A DNA stretch of 64,000 bases from contig CM048591.1 in assembly GCA_026413225.1 (NCBI GenBank), positions 73,496,052-73,560,051 on the forward strand, given 5' to 3'. Made by a program: the position numbers and the translations under genes. Below are positions 61,343 through 64,000 of this stretch, piece by piece. The stretch is from Otis tarda (taxonomy: Eukaryota > Chordata > Aves > Otidiformes > Otididae). How positions within the stretch are numbered: position 1 is the first letter of the stretch; each line of letters begins with the position of its first letter. The notes under the pieces were generated by a model that was given only the letters and a program-made list of their open reading frames with translations, did not search any database and was not told where the DNA came from.

Positions 61343-62259
61343 TGTCGTAGTTTAGCCCTGTTGGGGACCAAGCTACACAGTCTCTCACTCACTTTCCCTA
61401 CCTCTGAGGGAATAGGGAGAAACAATGTAACAAAAAGGCTCAAGGTTTGAGATAAGGACAGGGAGAGGTTGTTTAAGTTGCTGTTATAAGCAAAACAGAC
61501 TTACTTGGGGAAAACTATTTCAATTTATTAATAATAAAACCACAGCAGGATAATGAGAGGGAAAAAAAAACAACTTCCACCCTTTTCCACTCCCTCCTCC
61601 CCACCCTGTCCCACTCCAAGCAGCAGAGAGGGGAATAGGGAATGGGCATTGCAGTCAGCTCCATACACCTTGCTTTCGGCTCCTCCTTCCTCCTCGGGCA
61701 AAGAACTCCTCACATTCCGCCCCAGGTCTGGCGTGGGGTCCTCCGCAGGCCGCAGGGGGATCTCTGCTGCTGCGGGGGCCTCCGTGGGCTGCAGGGGCAC
61801 AGCCGGCCTCACCAGGGGCTGCACCACGGGCTGCAGGGGAATCTCTGCCCGCAGCACCATTGCTGCTCCCCCTCCTCCCTCACTCACCTCGGCGTCTGCA
61901 GCCGTTCCTCTCACAAGAAATCCTTCACGACTGGCTCAGGCAGACGCCTCTCAGGTTCCCTTCTTGGCTCCTCTCCACTTCTTGCAGCCGGGCCGGGCCC
62001 AGTTGGGCCCAGGCAACCGCCGGGTGGGAGGCCAGAGGGTGAGGGCCGCAAGGCCTGCAAGACTTATCACCTCCACCTCTCTGCCCCTTGCTTCTGCTTC
62101 TTCTCTTTTTTTTAATTTTCACCTTCTTGAATACGTTGTCACAGAGGTGTTATCACAGTCACAAATTGACTCGGCTCTGGCCAGCAGCACGTCCACCCTA
62201 GGCCTGGTCGAGTCCACTGGACAAAGGGGAAATTTCTAGCAGCTTCTTGCAGAAGCACA
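61343..62259 (-). mobile_element. Solo LTR, ERVL-like, minus orientation
   Basis: A 917-bp LTR with TG...CA ends. On the minus strand it starts TGTGCTTCTGCAAG at 62259 and ends CTACGACA at 61343, inside a perfect 5-bp duplication, so it arose by recombination between the two LTRs of one provirus. An AATAAA signal (plus TTTATT at 61524-61529) lies in sense. It is homologous to the LTR at 43338-44435 but differs by many substitutions and by about 180 bp in length. Its last bases resemble those of the full-length ERV's LTR. Confidence 0.93.
61528..61914 (-). other. LTR-internal open frame, 128 codons
   Basis: A sense-strand frame within the solo LTR, beginning MRGTAADAEVSEGGGG, with IPLQPVV, VPLQP, AEI and DPTP in the same spacing as the frame at 43716-43910. 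It runs past the region shared with that frame and ends in a hydrophobic stretch read from the AATAAA region. No known domain. It could be a chance frame in GC-rich LTR DNA. Confidence 0.35.
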
Positions 62260-62264
62260 CTTGG
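62260..62264. repeat. Target-site duplication, right copy (CTTGG)
   Basis: Exact copy of 61338-61342, directly next to the LTR end. Confidence 0.85.
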
Positions 62265-63010
62265 CCAAGCAACTGTGAAGCAGTGAGTCCTGCTGCTGCA
62301 GCCACTTCCTGCCTGAGCAGGTGAAGATGCTGGCAAAAGAGTGTTTGAGAGTCATGTAGAACCACTGTGCTGCACGGCTTGCCAACGGCTTCCTGCACAG
62401 GTCAGCTTCAATGGCGGGGTAATGCTGTCATGGTCCCTGTCAGCTGTTTCACAACTGTGGTATCTTTTTAAACACCTGCTTGACCTTCTTTCACAGGTTA
62501 TGCTTAAGGGACAAATAACACCACACCTGTGCTATCATGGGCCCCTGCTCCTTACCCTGGGGTTGCCATCTTGTAGGCACGGGGCCATTAGCCATAACCG
62601 AGCTGGTCCCACCTTCTCCTCCAGAGCGGTGTGCACCATGAGCTTGGGATATGGCTAATGAGTTAATGCTCCTGCTCTGCTGAGGATCCAGGGTAAAGAA
62701 CAGCTTTGGTAGTGGCAACAGCTTCGTTGCCTTCCTGCTATGCCAAGGGTGCCTGAAGGACCTGCCTGTCCCTGCAGTGGTTCATCTGCTTTATAGTGGT
62801 GCAAGGCCTCGAGGGGCAACAAATTCTCAGCCAGGGCCCGCCATGTCCCAACGTCTTGATGCAGCGACTGTGAGCGGTGCATGGCTGGCCATCGGTAGCT
62901 ATCGGGCAGCCTCTAATTCATCACAGTGTGTGCTTCAACAGTTGTCGAGAGTGTAGTGATACAATGATGCCTTTGAAATCCTCTCCATCCGCATTGACGT
63001 GAGTTTCACC
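62265..63010. other. Unassigned CpG-enriched block
   Basis: About 745 bp with clearly more CG dinucleotides (about eighteen or more) than the AT-rich DNA after it. It ends at a T7A7 palindrome near 63014-63027 followed by an A-rich run. No frame resembles a known protein. It could be an unknown repeat into which the LTR inserted, a small regulatory CpG patch, or part of a non-coding transcript. Confidence 0.35.
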
Positions 63011-64000
63011 CCCTTTTTTTAAAAAAATAAAAAAAATTTATTCTATCTGTTTCTCACCTTAGACTTGAAATATGGACTGAACAAGGAGCGAGTTGATTTC
63101 TGTGAAAGTTTCTGTTCTCTGTTGACCAAAGCATTGCTCAGCCTGGTGCGATTGCTTCTTCCCTCTTTCTTTTTCCTTCTCTCCCTCTCCCCAATCAGAT
63201 GATTAAGTGATTTAGACTGAAGTAATAGCAACAATCATTAGCAAGAGTTAGAAAGGGAATTACTATGCAAAACAAACAAACTTTCATCAGCAGGCCATTT
63301 TTAATATACTGCGCAGCACATTTAATAAAGTAATTCTCCAGTGCATCTGAATGTTTAAATATACCTGCAAAGGAGACAAGTCACTGGTTCATGCAAAATT
63401 GCTCTGAAGTATATCATTAATTTTGATACACTGAAAATTCAGCAGGGCTACACTGAGTTATAATGTTGAGCTTCTTATATGTCATTTAATGCAAATGAGA
63501 AACATTTTTATTTCATGCATGTAGACTTCATCTAAGGTGGTGGCTTTGGTTTAGTCAATATAAACTTCTTGTCTTTTGGAGCATATATGCATTTCTGACA
63601 TTATCTCCAGAATAGCAAAAGATTTTATTAAGACTATGTGAGGTCCCAGGAGAAGCCTAAATATGGAAAAAACCCCAGATTTTAAAAGAAATTGCTCATT
63701 TCCTTGTCTGTGCAATTTTCCAGGACCTGGGTAGATGCCTTTTATATTTTCAGAACCTGTCAAGTTTTTGCTTGGAAAGTGCAGAGTTTGGGATTTTTTC
63801 TTGACCTTTCATATTTATCCGTGCTCCATTTTTCACGCTTGTAAGGCACTCCTGACATTATGAGGAAACACTAATTTCTCTTTCACAAGCTGCTTTGTGC
63901 CCTTCACACAGTATTGAACTCTGTCCCGTCAAAGATGCACTGTGTGCGAGACTTGACAGTAAGCATTTGTCCTCGAAATAACTTACGCAGCTGCGAGAAT
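63011..64000. other. Unassigned AT-rich non-coding DNA
   Basis: Begins with T7A7 and an A-rich segment, then ordinary AT-rich unique sequence to the window edge. Nothing recognisable was found. Confidence 0.55.

Noticed and set aside
63014-63040. A-rich run as the poly-A tail of a processed pseudogene
   Set aside because: It begins with a T7A7 palindrome, lacks an AATAAA upstream and the preceding block has no recognisable parent gene.
1-64000. CRISPR arrays, tRNA/rRNA genes, bacterial operons
   Set aside because: No direct-repeat/spacer arrays, no clover-leaf genes and no prokaryotic gene density. The only tRNA-like sequence is the retroviral primer-binding site.

Overview
This 64 kb window looks like vertebrate, most probably avian, nuclear DNA. 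The reasons are a CR1 LINE carrying the typical bird/reptile 3' tail (repeated ATTCTATG units, no poly-A), two further short CR1 tails, avian-style class III (ERVL-like) long terminal repeats, the absence of mammalian SINEs, and about 16% recognisable interspersed repeat in otherwise unique AT-rich sequence. There are no prokaryotic features. I found no exon of a host protein-coding gene that I could defend. Most open frames are short chance frames.

Layout. 1-2249 is unassigned AT-rich DNA. 2250-3660 is a dense CpG island with long C homopolymers and is the only convincing host promoter-like region. 3661-12433 is unassigned. 12439-18759 is a complete minus-strand endogenous retrovirus of 6.3 kb: 5' LTR 18316-18759, a tRNA-Lys-type primer-binding site, gag, an in-frame amber codon, pro-RT-RNase H-integrase, no env, a purine tract, and 3' LTR 12439-12881. 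It is flanked by a perfect 5-bp target duplication GATGA. The LTRs differ by only three substitutions and one homopolymer length change, so the insertion is young. Its pol has just two visible lesions: one frameshift and one opal codon.

18765-43337 is mostly unassigned and contains one CR1 tail at 26980-27062, a cluster of homeodomain-like cores around 37.4-38.1 kb and a small CpG-enriched patch near 39.3 kb. 43338-44435 is a solo LTR (plus) and 61343-62259 is a solo LTR of the same family (minus); the second has a perfect 5-bp duplication CTTGG. 45486-45645 is a purine-only-like GA/GGAA tract. 47660-49600 is a 5'-truncated CR1 with an uninterrupted reverse-transcriptase C-terminal frame but a changed residue beside the catalytic aspartates. 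54535-54610 is another CR1 tail. 62265-63010 is an unassigned block with more CpG than its surroundings.

The retroviral parts are organised as one expression unit: LTR promoter, then Gag, then Pro-Pol reached past a single UAG. Pol is broken, so this copy could act only through complementation by another copy. The two solo LTRs share a gapless 58-codon frame and a common 3'-terminal module with the full-length element. I did not find a clearly undescribed biological system. The strongest leads are the ERV's unusual combination of signals (5-bp duplication, Lys-type primer site, same-frame gag/pol with UAG, Gag with a hydrophobic N terminus and no visible zinc knuckle) and several candidate regulatory stretches that need comparative data.
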